Shown here one piece after another: positions 19,353 through 28,330 of a stretch of 61,233 bases of DNA. The notes beneath the pieces were generated by a model. It had not been told where the DNA came from, ran no database searches, and saw only the letters and a list, made by a program, of their open reading frames with translations. The stretch is taken from the NCBI GenBank assembly GCA_027028245.1, contig JALVJO010000142.1, forward strand, positions 1-61,233, in the 5' to 3' direction. This DNA is from Deltaproteobacteria bacterium (GTDB lineage Bacteria; Desulfobacterota; Dissulfuribacteria; Dissulfuribacterales; QOAL01). Each line of letters opens with the position of its first letter. Position 1 is the stretch's first letter. A program made the translations under genes and the position numbers.

Positions 19353-19654
19353 AAATTGAGGGCCTTAAGCCCCAAAATTTCTACGGGTAAATCGTATAAA
19401 AGTACTTAAATGTGACTGTGGTGTCAATCCCTCTTGAATTTGCGTGTTCCGCGCAGATAATCAATGGAACTCGTTATGTAAAAATCTATGTTGGTTACAT
19501 GTTTCCTTAGGTCTTTTTGGATAACCCCTGGCCTTCAAATAGTTTTCAAAACCATTCAGAACACCTGGTTCTGTTCCCTCATTTTGCCGCTTTCTGCTTC
19601 AAACCTTTCACAATCATCACAATCTCTCCCTTCTATACCTCTTGTTTAACAAGA
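19353..19654. other. Gene-free region
   Basis: About 300 bp between the repeat and the end of the leftward 19655 gene. No coding frame, RNA gene or convincing hairpin was seen. Confidence 0.6.
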
Positions 19655-20089
19655 TCACCTTCCGACCACTTCCCTGCCTTCGCCTCCAAAACGTGTGGCA
19701 GTAAAATCCATAATCAGGCCGATAAACATGCCGTCTGCGATAAACCAGAAGGGTGAACTTATCAGACCATTTTCTCCGAACAGGGACCACATTATGGGCT
19801 GAATCTCCTCAAAGGCAAAAAACGTCAGCACGAAGTTCATCCAGCCCCCGAGCAGCGGCCCTCGCATCCACCAGGGAAAAGGTGTTTTAAATATGGGATG
19901 AAATATGAAAACACCGAACATCCCCACAAAGGCCCCCATGGTCGTGTACCAGAACAAGAAGCCCCAGCGAAACAACCTACCGGTTTGCGGGAAAAAATAC
20001 AGTAGGAAAACAAAAGAACCAAGACCGAATACCAGGCCCACCAGCTTGGAAACGGCTATCCGTATAATCAACGAAGGTTTGCTGAACAT
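19655..20089 (-). CDS. Membrane protein of unknown function
   Basis: A 144-residue protein with four predicted membrane helices rich in Phe and Gly (about residues 6-30, 38-62, 70-92 and 108-130). The frame opens at 20107, but ATG 20089 follows AAGGGGAAC and is preferred. It is the last gene of the leftward group from 25480. No family was recognised; a conserved inner-membrane protein is all that can be said. Confidence 0.7.
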   Translation of the reverse strand: MFSKPSLIIRIAVSKLVGLVFGLGSFVFLLYFFPQTGRLFRWGFLFWYTTMGAFVGMFGVFIFHPIFKTPFPWWMRGPLLGGWMNFVLTFFAFEEIQPIMWSLFGENGLISSPFWFIADGMFIGLIMDFTATRFGGEGREVVGR

Positions 20090-20195
20090 GAAAGTTCCCC
20101 TTTCCATTCAAAGAATCAGGGCATGCAAGGCCCTGTAAAAAAATATTCAAGAATGCTCCGGAAGAGTTTTCTCCGAACATTCCCCTGGTTATTCA

Positions 20196-22058
20196 TCAGT
20201 GTAGAACTTTCCTTGACCATATCCGTCCATAATTGCTGGGTACGACAATGTCCCGGGGCACCCCGGCCTGAACCCCTGAAAGGTTATCCCTGCCGTGGAG
20301 CTCTTCCAGATAGTTACCGCCCTGGGGAAAGGCAAAGGAGATGACCTGGTCATCCCTTCCGAAATTGATTGCCACCAGGGTAAAATTCTCGTCGAGGCAG
20401 CGGGAAAACAGGAGCACGTTCCTGGACTGGTATGCCTGGTAGTCGTTGTAAAAATAATGAGCCCCCCGCCTTAACTGGACAAGGTCCTTTCTGAGTCGTA
20501 CGAGTTTCCTTACCAGGGCTATCACCTTCTGCCCGGGCTGGTCATAAAAATAGTCCCACCTGACCGGCCTGAACATAAGCACCCTGCCGAGCCCCTGTTC
20601 GGGGATGTAGTAATTTTCCCCAAACTCCTGTCCCTGCCACAGCATGGGGATGCCCTTGGACGTAAAGAGAAATATCAGGTAGGGCTGAAGCCTGTACCAG
20701 AGGCTTCTGTCACCCTGGCCAAGCAGTTCGTTCTCCCTGAAAATGGTCCTGAAATTACACAGGAAACGGCTGTGATCATGATTCTCGATATATTGCAGGG
20801 CCGTCTTGGGGATAAGGTCATTGTTTGCGTCCCTTTCCTCAGGAAAACCCAGAAGGCCTGAAACATACCCGAGGCTGGTAAGGCTGCCTGTATCCCCCTT
20901 GGCAACAGCCCTGGCACTGTCCAGGGTAAGGTTCTGCCATGTGCAGTTTGCATAGCTTTCCTCGAGGACCTGCCTTGGGGCCTCGAGCTGCTCTGCGCAC
21001 TGGATCAGATTCACCGTGTGGGAATTTCCAAAAAACCGGCTCCATGAGCCATTCGCACCCTTCTTGGCAAGGGTGAGTTTGTAGGTGTTGTAGACAAGAT
21101 TTGCAAAGCCCTTCCCAAGTGGGCCGTCCCAGTAATTGGGGACGCAGTCATACCTGAATCCGTCCACGTGGTAACAGTCCAGCCAGTGATTGTTCACTGT
21201 ATAGAAAAAATCCCTGGTAAACTGCCTTGAAAAGTCCGTGCTTTTCCCGAAATAGTCCCTGGCAAACGGCCCCATGAAGGGGTTTTCCTTGAATTGAAGG
21301 CGGTCATAGAGATAGAAATAGGGAAAGTGCTCATCCGTATGGCCGTAAACCGCATCGATTATGACGGCAATGCCCCTTCTGTGCGCCGCATCAATGAAGG
21401 CCTGCATGTCCCTTCTCTTTCCGAAGCGTTCATCAACTCCGAAATACCCTATTGGAAGAAAACCCCAGTCCACGGTATTTGACACGTTGAATACAGGCAT
21501 GAGCTCTATACAGTTGATACCAAGATCTGCCAGGTAATCCAGCTTTTCCCCGGCGCCCTGGAGACTTTCTCCGAATTCGGTAATCATGAGTTCATAAATT
21601 ATGAGGTCACGGAGTTCAGGGGTCTTCCATTCCTGTTCGTGGCGGCTCCACTGGTAATGTTCGTAACCAAGGGTAAATGCCGAAAGCTTTCCCGTGCCGA
21701 ATTCCCTGGCAAAGGGGTCCACTATCCAGTCAATTTTAAGGTCACGGGCAGAATGTTCCAGTTGATACCTGTAAAGATATCGCCCGGGCAGGCCCCAGGC
21801 CGATTTCGCCTTGGGCCTGGAAGATGGATCCAGCCTTATCTGCGTGGTCCAAAGGTCGCCGTAATCCGGATGAAGACCATGGGTAAGTTCAAATTTCAGG
21901 GGCGGGATTTCCTGGAGAAACTGGTCCTTTTCATGGATAATCTTGACATAGAGCCTGTACCCGTCAGAAGGGCTGATCCAGGGAAGGATTATGCCAAAGG
22001 ACGCCTCGTTTGAAGAAAGCTGTCTTGCCCCAAGGGAAGTGATATCCACGAGCTTCAT
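20196..22058 (-). CDS. GH13 alpha-amylase family glycoside hydrolase or glucanotransferase
   Basis: A 620-residue enzyme. Residues about 1-135 form a CBM48-like N-terminal domain as in branching enzyme and trehalohydrolase. The barrel contains 'VIIDAVYGHTD' (about 233-242), the nucleophile Asp304 in 'DGFRYDCVPNYW', the acid/base Glu356 in 'IQCAEQLEA' and the transition-state Asp428 in 'ENHDHSR'. A C-terminal beta domain follows. All catalytic residues are present. It resembles branching enzymes and maltooligosyltrehalose trehalohydrolases, but the exact reaction cannot be assigned. AGGAGA precedes the ATG. It lies 39 bp after a small gene of unknown function. Confidence 0.88.
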   Translation of the reverse strand: MKLVDITSLGARQLSSNEASFGIILPWISPSDGYRLYVKIIHEKDQFLQEIPPLKFELTHGLHPDYGDLWTTQIRLDPSSRPKAKSAWGLPGRYLYRYQLEHSARDLKIDWIVDPFAREFGTGKLSAFTLGYEHYQWSRHEQEWKTPELRDLIIYELMITEFGESLQGAGEKLDYLADLGINCIELMPVFNVSNTVDWGFLPIGYFGVDERFGKRRDMQAFIDAAHRRGIAVIIDAVYGHTDEHFPYFYLYDRLQFKENPFMGPFARDYFGKSTDFSRQFTRDFFYTVNNHWLDCYHVDGFRYDCVPNYWDGPLGKGFANLVYNTYKLTLAKKGANGSWSRFFGNSHTVNLIQCAEQLEAPRQVLEESYANCTWQNLTLDSARAVAKGDTGSLTSLGYVSGLLGFPEERDANNDLIPKTALQYIENHDHSRFLCNFRTIFRENELLGQGDRSLWYRLQPYLIFLFTSKGIPMLWQGQEFGENYYIPEQGLGRVLMFRPVRWDYFYDQPGQKVIALVRKLVRLRKDLVQLRRGAHYFYNDYQAYQSRNVLLFSRCLDENFTLVAINFGRDDQVISFAFPQGGNYLEELHGRDNLSGVQAGVPRDIVVPSNYGRIWSRKVLH

Positions 22059-22097
22059 GGCACTATTTCTCCTGTCTGGACCAGGGGTATCCAGGAA

Positions 22098-22676
22098 TCA
22101 TATTATGGGTATGCCTTCTCCAAGGCTTATGGAACCGGGCATTGGTATCTTACCGCTTTCCTTTTTGAGCAGTACCACCTCATCATATCTGAATGTGCCG
22201 GAGCCCCTGCAACTGCCTGTCAGGATCTCCACGATCCTAGCATCCCGAATCTTTAGGATGAATCCTTCCAGGTCAAAAAGGAGCACAAGATCAAAGACCA
22301 TCCTGCCCAGGGTATGGTCATTCAACAGGATCTCCACTGATGGATGGTGGATTGATTTCACCTTGTGGCGCGCCAGTGGGCAGAGAACGGTTTCCCCGGG
22401 CGAATACTTCTCCCTGTCCGCATATTTTTTAATCTCCTTGTGTTTCTGCCATGCGCCTATCAGTATGTCCTTGATCTTTATGTTCAAAAGATCCTGGGCC
22501 CCCTGGCAGACCTCTGCAAAAAGATCAGACCATTTTACCCCGGCGGCCTTTTCCAGAAAGGAATCCTTGATGGCAGTTACCGCCTCCATGCCTTCCAGTT
22601 CTGACATCTTTTTTCCAATGTCAGTGATGTCCTCTGAAAAAAGGGCCTTTACCGAAACCTGATCTTGATCGTTCAT
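22098..22676 (-). CDS. Conserved hypothetical protein
   Basis: A 192-residue soluble protein, no signal peptide. The N-terminal half is helical ('ELEGMEAVTAIKDSFLEKAA'); the C-terminal half looks beta-rich, with 'HHPSVEILLNDHTLGRMVFDL' and 'GFILKIRDARIVEILTGSCRG'. It does not match a family I recognise. AGGGG precedes the ATG. It lies between the PKD-repeat protein gene (44 bp) and the GH13 gene (39 bp), all on the same strand. An overlapping rightward frame (21991-22662) is judged a shadow. Confidence 0.75.
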   Translation of the reverse strand: MNDQDQVSVKALFSEDITDIGKKMSELEGMEAVTAIKDSFLEKAAGVKWSDLFAEVCQGAQDLLNIKIKDILIGAWQKHKEIKKYADREKYSPGETVLCPLARHKVKSIHHPSVEILLNDHTLGRMVFDLVLLFDLEGFILKIRDARIVEILTGSCRGSGTFRYDEVVLLKKESGKIPMPGSISLGEGIPII

Positions 22677-22720
22677 GTTTCCCCTGCCTTTTTAAAAATG
22701 TCTGTTCCGCCGGCTTTTGA

Positions 22721-25480
22721 CTATTCCTCTATTATTTCCTGACTGCCTTGATCCTTTATAGGGCGGATCCTGATCTCAGGCCCGTCTGAAAGCGGCTTTT
22801 CACAGGAAATCTCCTGGACGCCTTCATCCTTGTTGAGCCTTATCCTCACTTCGGATCCAGACCCTGAATGATATCTCGATTCCTTTTTTCCTTTCTTCCT
22901 GGTTATTTTAAAGATGGCATATGATATCCCGAACAAGAGGGCAGCTGCCCAGAATTCCCATTCGGGCCATCGGGGCCCGGGGGGTACTGCTTCCTCCACC
23001 CTTACCTCAAGCTGCCCGCTCTCGAAGATATTCCCCCTGGGTGTCTTTACAAGTGCCTTGACCCTGTAGATTCCCGGGCTGAAATAAGAATGGGCAGCCC
23101 GGGCCTGCTTTTTCCACGGAGTCTTTCCTTTGCCATCACCGAAATCAAACTGAAAAACCACGTCATTCCTGCTTGGCAGGGTTTCAGCAGTAAAGGTTAT
23201 CCTTTTCCCAGGAAAGCTGCTCCTGGTATCTGAGCTGAGCCGGACCTCGAGTTTCTCAGGCTCTGGCTTTGGCCTTACGGTCAGGGCGATTTTTTCACTG
23301 GTGCCCACGATCCTGCCGCCTTTTCTGACCTCTGCGAAACAGTAATAGGTGCCTGGCTCATCATACCTGTGTCGTGCAGAAGAACTGTGGAGCCAGCCGG
23401 AAGTCATGTCTTGTCCAAAGTGGTACCTGAATTCGGCACCTGGCAGCTCGGGCGTGGTTCGCACTTCAAATCCTGCTTCCTGGCCTTCCTGGATACTTGC
23501 CGGCTTGACGGTGAGATCAACCCTTACCCTGAGCGGAACCACTTTGAGACCTGCAGCAGCAACAGCGCTTCTTCCGAACTTGTCGGTTACCTTTAGGCTC
23601 ACCCTGTAGCTTCCAGGCTCGAGGGAAGAGGTATCCACTTCCAGATAATTCCCCGCCCTTTCCTTTACACCAGGCCCGGACCACGCAAAGTGCAGCCCTT
23701 CTGCAGATTCTGGAAGGGCTGTGCCATTGAACCTGGCAGTGCCGCCCTGCTGGACGGTGACATTCTTTGGTGAAATCGATGCCTCCGGCGGTGGCTGGCG
23801 AATCTTTACCAGGACCCTTTTGGGCCTGCTTTCTGCAACTGTTTTCCCACCGAGCAAGGCCTCTGCCTTGGCATAATATGTACCCGGCCGGGAGTAGACA
23901 TGTTCTGCCTCAGGGCTGCTGCCTTCCACCCGGCCGGTATTATCACCAAACGTGAACCGGTATCTCATTTCCGGATCATGGGGCGTAACCACAGCGTTAA
24001 AAAAGACCTTTTCTCCCGTGTATGCAGGCTCAGGCACAACGCTAAGACCCATCTCGTAATTCCGCTCCTGTACAGATACCTGGATGGTGTTGCTCCTGAC
24101 CCTCCTGTTTCCCACGTAGGCCACACAGAAGACCTGGAAGTTTCCATGACTGCGGTATTCGTGAGCCGCCTGCGGCTTTGCAAGAAGGGAGCTTTGAAGG
24201 CCGTCTCCCCAGAAAAATACGTATTGCGCCGACTGATCAGCAGGCGTGAGGCTTCCGGAAAACCTCACGGTCTCGCCGGTTTTTATGCTGTTTTTGTCCG
24301 CCTGGAGTCTAAGCTGCCAGTTGGGAGAAAGTACTGTTATCCTGACCACGCGGCTTCTCGGCATCTGGTCGCTGCCCGGCCTGGCATAGGCCTCTGCATC
24401 ATACACACCCGGCCTTTGGTACCTGTGCCTTGTGATTGAACTTGATATCCACCCGGTATTTATTCCGTCTCCAAAGGAAAAACTGTACAGGGCATTTGAC
24501 GCAGGCGGCCTCAGAAGGGCTGAAAATTCCACCTCCTGGCTGACATAAACCGGGTTAGGCCTGGCCCTTAGTCTAATACTATATCGGGGCTCGGCAGAAA
24601 CCACAGTCAAGGTTGCCCGTGCCTCCACGGGAACCATGGCAGTCAGCAGGTTGGTCAGAATGTTGTGGCCTTGCCGCTGCTGCACCCTCAAGTAAATAGT
24701 GTAGGTGCCAGGCGATATGCTGGTGGTATCCACTGTAAAGACCGGCCCCCTGCCGCTCTGGCCTCCAGGCCCACTCCAGGTCTGAGGGACGGATGTGTCT
24801 TGAAGACTGCTCCTGAAAACAGCTGGCTGACCTTTTTTTACCCTCAGTGCACCAGGGATAACAGCGGGCCTTGGTTGAGGAGTCGGGACCGGCTGCTGTC
24901 CGTAAAACCTGAAATCATCTGCATTGATATGCCCCCACGACCCGGATGAGCCGTCCACGATCCTAAGCCTTGCAGATCTGCCCTTTAAGCTGGAAATATC
25001 CCAGACAACCCTGCTCATGGTCTCGGTGTTTCTGCCTGATGCCCATTTCACCGGCACATAGGTCTGTTCTATGGGATCATGCACCAGGAGTTCAACGCAT
25101 GTTTTGCGGCTGCTTCCTCCCCCCACAAGAAAGGACAGCTTGTCATCGGATATGGTGAAGGGTCGTGAGGTCAGGGTCCCAACCGGCCTGTCTCCCTGTA
25201 TGTCCCCGGGTCTTTGGCCCGTCCGTCCCTGGTACTTTTCATATGTTCCGATCCAGTAACTGCCCTGGTGCCTTGAGGGCTGTCCCCTGTGCCTGGCAGT
25301 AGGATTGTCGCCAAGGGTAGGCTGAAAATCGAAGGCCGTGCCTGTCTTCTGCCAGCCCAAAAGGCTTCCTGTTTCAAAATCAAGGGTAAAATCTCCGGGC
25401 GGGGCAGAAAGCGTCTGCCGCACACTGATACTGCAGAACAAAAAACAGACAGTCAGGAAGAAAAGGGTCCTTGACCACAT
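22721..25480 (-). CDS. Large surface protein with repeated PKD-type domains and C-terminal membrane anchor
   Basis: A 919-residue protein. A signal peptide (residues 1-28, ending QTLSAPPG) is followed by a lectin-like N-terminal domain with 'FETGSLLGWQKTGTAFDFQP', then about seven immunoglobulin-like or PKD repeats, recognisable from 'YRFTFGDNTG...EHVYSRPGTYYAKAEA'-style units. A single membrane helix near residue 845 precedes a basic stop-transfer RKKGKKE and a cytoplasmic tail with two similar units (EVRIRLNKDEGVQEIS and EIRIRPIKDQGSQEII). ATG 25480 is chosen because it starts a signal peptide; the frame opens at 25591. It probably binds glycans or other surface proteins. Confidence 0.85.
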   Translation of the reverse strand: MWSRTLFFLTVCFLFCSISVRQTLSAPPGDFTLDFETGSLLGWQKTGTAFDFQPTLGDNPTARHRGQPSRHQGSYWIGTYEKYQGRTGQRPGDIQGDRPVGTLTSRPFTISDDKLSFLVGGGSSRKTCVELLVHDPIEQTYVPVKWASGRNTETMSRVVWDISSLKGRSARLRIVDGSSGSWGHINADDFRFYGQQPVPTPQPRPAVIPGALRVKKGQPAVFRSSLQDTSVPQTWSGPGGQSGRGPVFTVDTTSISPGTYTIYLRVQQRQGHNILTNLLTAMVPVEARATLTVVSAEPRYSIRLRARPNPVYVSQEVEFSALLRPPASNALYSFSFGDGINTGWISSSITRHRYQRPGVYDAEAYARPGSDQMPRSRVVRITVLSPNWQLRLQADKNSIKTGETVRFSGSLTPADQSAQYVFFWGDGLQSSLLAKPQAAHEYRSHGNFQVFCVAYVGNRRVRSNTIQVSVQERNYEMGLSVVPEPAYTGEKVFFNAVVTPHDPEMRYRFTFGDNTGRVEGSSPEAEHVYSRPGTYYAKAEALLGGKTVAESRPKRVLVKIRQPPPEASISPKNVTVQQGGTARFNGTALPESAEGLHFAWSGPGVKERAGNYLEVDTSSLEPGSYRVSLKVTDKFGRSAVAAAGLKVVPLRVRVDLTVKPASIQEGQEAGFEVRTTPELPGAEFRYHFGQDMTSGWLHSSSARHRYDEPGTYYCFAEVRKGGRIVGTSEKIALTVRPKPEPEKLEVRLSSDTRSSFPGKRITFTAETLPSRNDVVFQFDFGDGKGKTPWKKQARAAHSYFSPGIYRVKALVKTPRGNIFESGQLEVRVEEAVPPGPRWPEWEFWAAALLFGISYAIFKITRKKGKKESRYHSGSGSEVRIRLNKDEGVQEISCEKPLSDGPEIRIRPIKDQGSQEIIEE

Positions 25481-25484
25481 CTTT

Positions 25485-25971
25485 CTATTGCTTGAACGTA
25501 CCTGTATCGACCCACTCGTTTTTTCAATAGGCTCCCCCAATCCACGGCAAGGCCATTGAGGACATATTGTCTCCCCATGATCTTTCCCCATGGATTCTTA
25601 ATGAGAAAGGCCCACCTTGTCTCCCTGCCGCCCTGGGCATTTTTGATCTTTTTCCCGTTATCATAGCCCACTGCCGAAACCGCATGACCTCCCTGGACCT
25701 TCTCTGCGGGAGATGGACTGGGGATCACACCGTCACCTGATGCCTGAGGTATGGAGCTGAAAACTCTAAATCCGAACATTGAGGGCAGGCCCTGCCTGAA
25801 GTCCACGGCGGAAGGCCCCGCCTCTTTTGCAGCCTGGCCGGTAAGTCCAAGCTTCTGAACAAGGGGTTTTATCTCCTCGTGTCCCATTGTATAATCCCTG
25901 AAATCAGGATGATCCCTGAGCCCTCCAAGGCCGTATCTTCCATCAATTGCCATATCCATTTCCACCCTCAT
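25485..25971 (-). pseudogene. C1 (papain-like) peptidase remnant lacking the catalytic Cys region
   Basis: The frame keeps the family N-terminus 'DGRYGLGGLRDHPDFRDYT', then 'PSAVDFR', then jumps to 'QGLPSMFGFRVFSSI', the His region 'GGHAVSAVGYD' and the Asn region 'AFLIKNPWG'. In intact members about 130 residues, including the 'DQG..GSCTA' active-site Cys, lie between PSAVDFR and GLPxxFGF. A second short loss follows NPWG. Near the end an A6 run shifts the frame: with one A fewer the protein ends naturally as LLKNEWVDTGTFKQ and stops at 25485-25487, four bases before the PKD gene ATG. Inactive as a peptidase. Family known from memory; degeneration seen directly. Confidence 0.82.
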
Positions 25972-26185
25972 AGCTGTCCTGTCTGCAGCATTTCCAGGTA
26001 GTTGCCGGTGGGACGACGTGCACTCCGATCATTTATGGTCCAATTCCCAACATGAAACCACAATATGACTTCGACCCAAATAAAATAGGCTGCAAAATAT
26101 GAATAGTTAATATTTTAGCATAAATCAAAATTTAAGAAAGAGGATTGAAGGGCAAATGTTGCGAGCAAATAAAATGTCCTCCCCA

Positions 26186-26725
26186 TCAACACATAAGGTG
26201 TCCGGTTTCATATGGAAGTTGAGGAGTGTAGAGGCAAACTGCTTGAAAAAGCTGTTCGTTTTTACCTGACCACTCCAATAAAAACCGACCCACTCTAGTC
26301 GACAATATGGAAGAAAAAAGATTATCCCCGGAGCCGTCATCACCCAGGATCCTAGGGTCGAAACTGATATAGCGGTTATAATCTGTTTTCTTTCCCAACC
26401 TTGTCAGGCCCCGGAGCAGTTTTTCAGCCTCGGCATAGTCGTCGGCAGCAAAGGCGCGCTGGGCCCGGATCCAGACAGCGGCTGTCTTCCAGGTCCTGAC
26501 GCAGAACGTAAAAGGCCAGGACGGCGTTTCAGGCCGCGGCGAAATCATCCACCCAGGGAAAATGAAACACCTTGGCACCGGAAGCCTGTGCAATCTCGAC
26601 TGTAGGGTCCCTGGAGCCAGTATCTACCACCACAAGTTCGTCAGCCATTCTTTCCACCGTGGCAAACGCCCTGGGAACTTTGTTTCCTAGTCACGTACTT
26701 TCGTGCATACGCTGAGGCCAGACAT
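26186..26725 (-). pseudogene. Family 2 glycosyltransferase remnant (TPR-linked type)
   Basis: An ATG at 26725 with an upstream GGGGAGG site begins MSGLSVCTKVRD and meets TAG at once. In a shifted frame the sequence continues 'PRAFATVERMADELVVVDTG', 'EIAQASGAKVFHFPWVDDFAAA', then a TGA where family members have Arg before NAxL. Downstream, a third frame gives the TPR-like 'RAQRAFAADDYAEAEKLLRGL'. The middle containing the DxD region appears to be missing. At least two nonsense codons and two frame changes are seen, so the gene is dead. Donor sugar and target are unknown. Confidence 0.8.
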
Positions 26726-26746
26726 GTTCCTCCCCTTAAAAAGCCA

Positions 26747-26774
26747 CAAAAAAAACCCGGTCAATACGACCGGG
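26747..26774 (-). terminator. Rho-independent terminator after the 26803 gene
   Basis: CCCGGTC / GACCGGG stem with loop AATAC. On the minus strand it is followed by eight T residues. Confidence 0.85.
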
Positions 26775-26802
26775 CCTGCTTTTTACTGAAACGCTCTCCG
26801 CG

Positions 26803-27471
26803 TCAACTTTTCTTCCTTCGCCTAATCACTAGCAGGCCGATAAGGCTCGAACCCAGAAGCCACGCTGCCCCGGGAATGGGAACGACCTGGGAATCGGCAT
26901 GTGCGTGACCGTTAGCCGTGGCATCGGAGAAGTTCCAAAGCGGTATGTCGCTGCCTATGTCCTGGGCAATTGTGTCAAAGTAGTAGCCGTAAAAATCCCT
27001 TAGGTTTCCGGTATCGTCGTCTTGCAACCACCCGACCACTGTTTCCTCTGATTCATAGAAAATAGTGTCCCACGTATCTCCAGTGTTAATCCCAGGGCCG
27101 CCGACACAGACACTGTCACCTTGACCGTCCCCATCCTCGTCATATACGCCCATGATCGTGTAGGACTCGCCGTCATACCAGTCCGGATTATCATTAACAA
27201 GAAAGGAAAAGGTCCCGGTATCGCCACCCGCCACGTCATCGGCCTCTGATAAATAAATTGAAACTGGCATCGCCGATGAATTAAGGGAGTAGATCACCCA
27301 GATATCACTAAGGGATGTATTTGGCGAGATGGTGCCGGACACCTCAATGGTGGCCTCTGCATTATCCACTGCAGGGCCGCTGCCCCAGCCTGCAACGGTC
27401 AGGCCCACTGCCAGGCAAGCCGCCTGAAGCACACACCTTGCCTTTTTGAAACGTCGTCTCTTTTTCCTCAT
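26803..27471 (-). CDS. Secreted protein with VPxPGA-type (PEP-CTERM-like) C-terminal sorting tail
   Basis: A 222-residue protein. A basic N-terminus (KKRRRFKKARC) is followed by a hydrophobic signal segment ending near VDNAEAT. The body is acidic and Gly/Asp-rich ('YDEDGDGQGDS'), consistent with an extracellular beta domain. The tail reads VPIPGAAWLLGSSLIGLL followed by VIRRRKKS: recognition motif, membrane helix and basic cluster, as in VPLPA/PEP-CTERM proteins processed by exosortase-type enzymes. GGAGGTGG precedes the ATG. It is 64 bp downstream of a second tail-bearing gene. No exosortase lies in the window. Confidence 0.85.
   Translation of the reverse strand: MRKKRRRFKKARCVLQAACLAVGLTVAGWGSGPAVDNAEATIEVSGTISPNTSLSDIWVIYSLNSSAMPVSIYLSEADDVAGGDTGTFSFLVNDNPDWYDGESYTIMGVYDEDGDGQGDSVCVGGPGINTGDTWDTIFYESEETVVGWLQDDDTGNLRDFYGYYFDTIAQDIGSDIPLWNFSDATANGHAHADSQVVPIPGAAWLLGSSLIGLLVIRRRKKS
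26848..26888. repeat. 41-bp tail-coding repeat, copy A
   Basis: Matches 27578-27618 at 40 of 41 positions, same orientation. It encodes the VVPIPGA(A/V)WLLGS part of the sorting tail in both genes, whose other parts are unlike. Confidence 0.9.
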
Positions 27472-27535
27472 AGGCCACCTCCTTTCCAGTTATTTATGAA
27501 AGTGATGTAGGGAATTCCCTGTGTCACTGTAATCC

Positions 27536-28330
27536 TTATCTTTTCCGTCTCCGGACCACTACCAAACCAAGAAGCCCCGAACCCAGAAGCCACACTGCCC
27601 CGGGAATGGGAACGACCTCTGCATGTGAAATATTTGTGATAGTAAAGCTGTTGTAAAAATCAGAATCCAATTTAACAGCTTGACCTGCATGTGAAGGGTC
27701 ATTTAGCCAGGTTGCTCCAGTACCTTGGAAAATCCAAAGGGCAAACTTTGTCCCTGATGACAATTCGAGAGCTATGGAATCGGTTTTGTTTATGGTTTGA
27801 GACTCCCCAGCATGTAATATGATGTAGTCAAGATCGTAACTGCCAAGGGGATTCTGCCAATACCAAGCATCTTCCCCTGGATCGTAAATTGCGTAATTCC
27901 AAGAAAGTTGATACCATAAATCCATGTCCCCAGGGCCGCTTTCAAAGGACATGGTACCTGTCCAGGCCACATCAAACTGCGGGTTATCACCAGTTGCAAT
28001 GAATTGCTGAACGAACTCGGATCCAGCATTGGTTGCCGGCTGCAGCCCTCCCTCATTATTAAATGAATCATCGATATGATACTGGGCCTTGAGAGTGTAT
28101 CCGCTGGCACTGGCTTCGGACCAGTTATTGCCAGTTCCAAGATAACCAGAACTAAAATCGTAACCATATGTCGGGCCGGCCACATAATCGGGATCCATCA
28201 TTGTCCTGGAGTAGTACGGCTGGTCCAAGGGAGGGGGCGCAAAGACTGCTTCAACCTGTTTGAAGCTGAATAACAGACAAATAATTATGACCACCGCTAC
28301 GAAAGATGCCGAACTTAATGTCTTTTTCAT
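27536..28330 (-). CDS. Secreted protein with VPxPGA-type (PEP-CTERM-like) C-terminal sorting tail
   Basis: A 264-residue protein with a signal peptide (residues about 1-29, ending KQVEAVFAPP) and an aromatic, Asp/Gly-rich beta domain ('WYQLSWNYAIYDPGEDAWYW'). It ends VVPIPGAVWLLGSGLLGLV followed by VVRRRKR, a complete sorting tail. AGGAGGA precedes the ATG. It is the first gene of a two-gene unit with the 26803 gene. Function beyond surface display is not readable. Confidence 0.85.
   Translation of the reverse strand: MKKTLSSASFVAVVIIICLLFSFKQVEAVFAPPPLDQPYYSRTMMDPDYVAGPTYGYDFSSGYLGTGNNWSEASASGYTLKAQYHIDDSFNNEGGLQPATNAGSEFVQQFIATGDNPQFDVAWTGTMSFESGPGDMDLWYQLSWNYAIYDPGEDAWYWQNPLGSYDLDYIILHAGESQTINKTDSIALELSSGTKFALWIFQGTGATWLNDPSHAGQAVKLDSDFYNSFTITNISHAEVVPIPGAVWLLGSGLLGLVVVRRRKR
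27578..27618. repeat. 41-bp tail-coding repeat, copy B
   Basis: Partner of 26848-26888, one mismatch, at the 3' end of the 27536 gene. Confidence 0.9.

Noticed and set aside
21991-22662. 223-codon rightward frame over the 22098-22676 gene
   Set aside because: The leftward frame has a ribosome site and fits operon spacing; the rightward frame is Ser/Arg/Pro-rich and has no recognisable domain.
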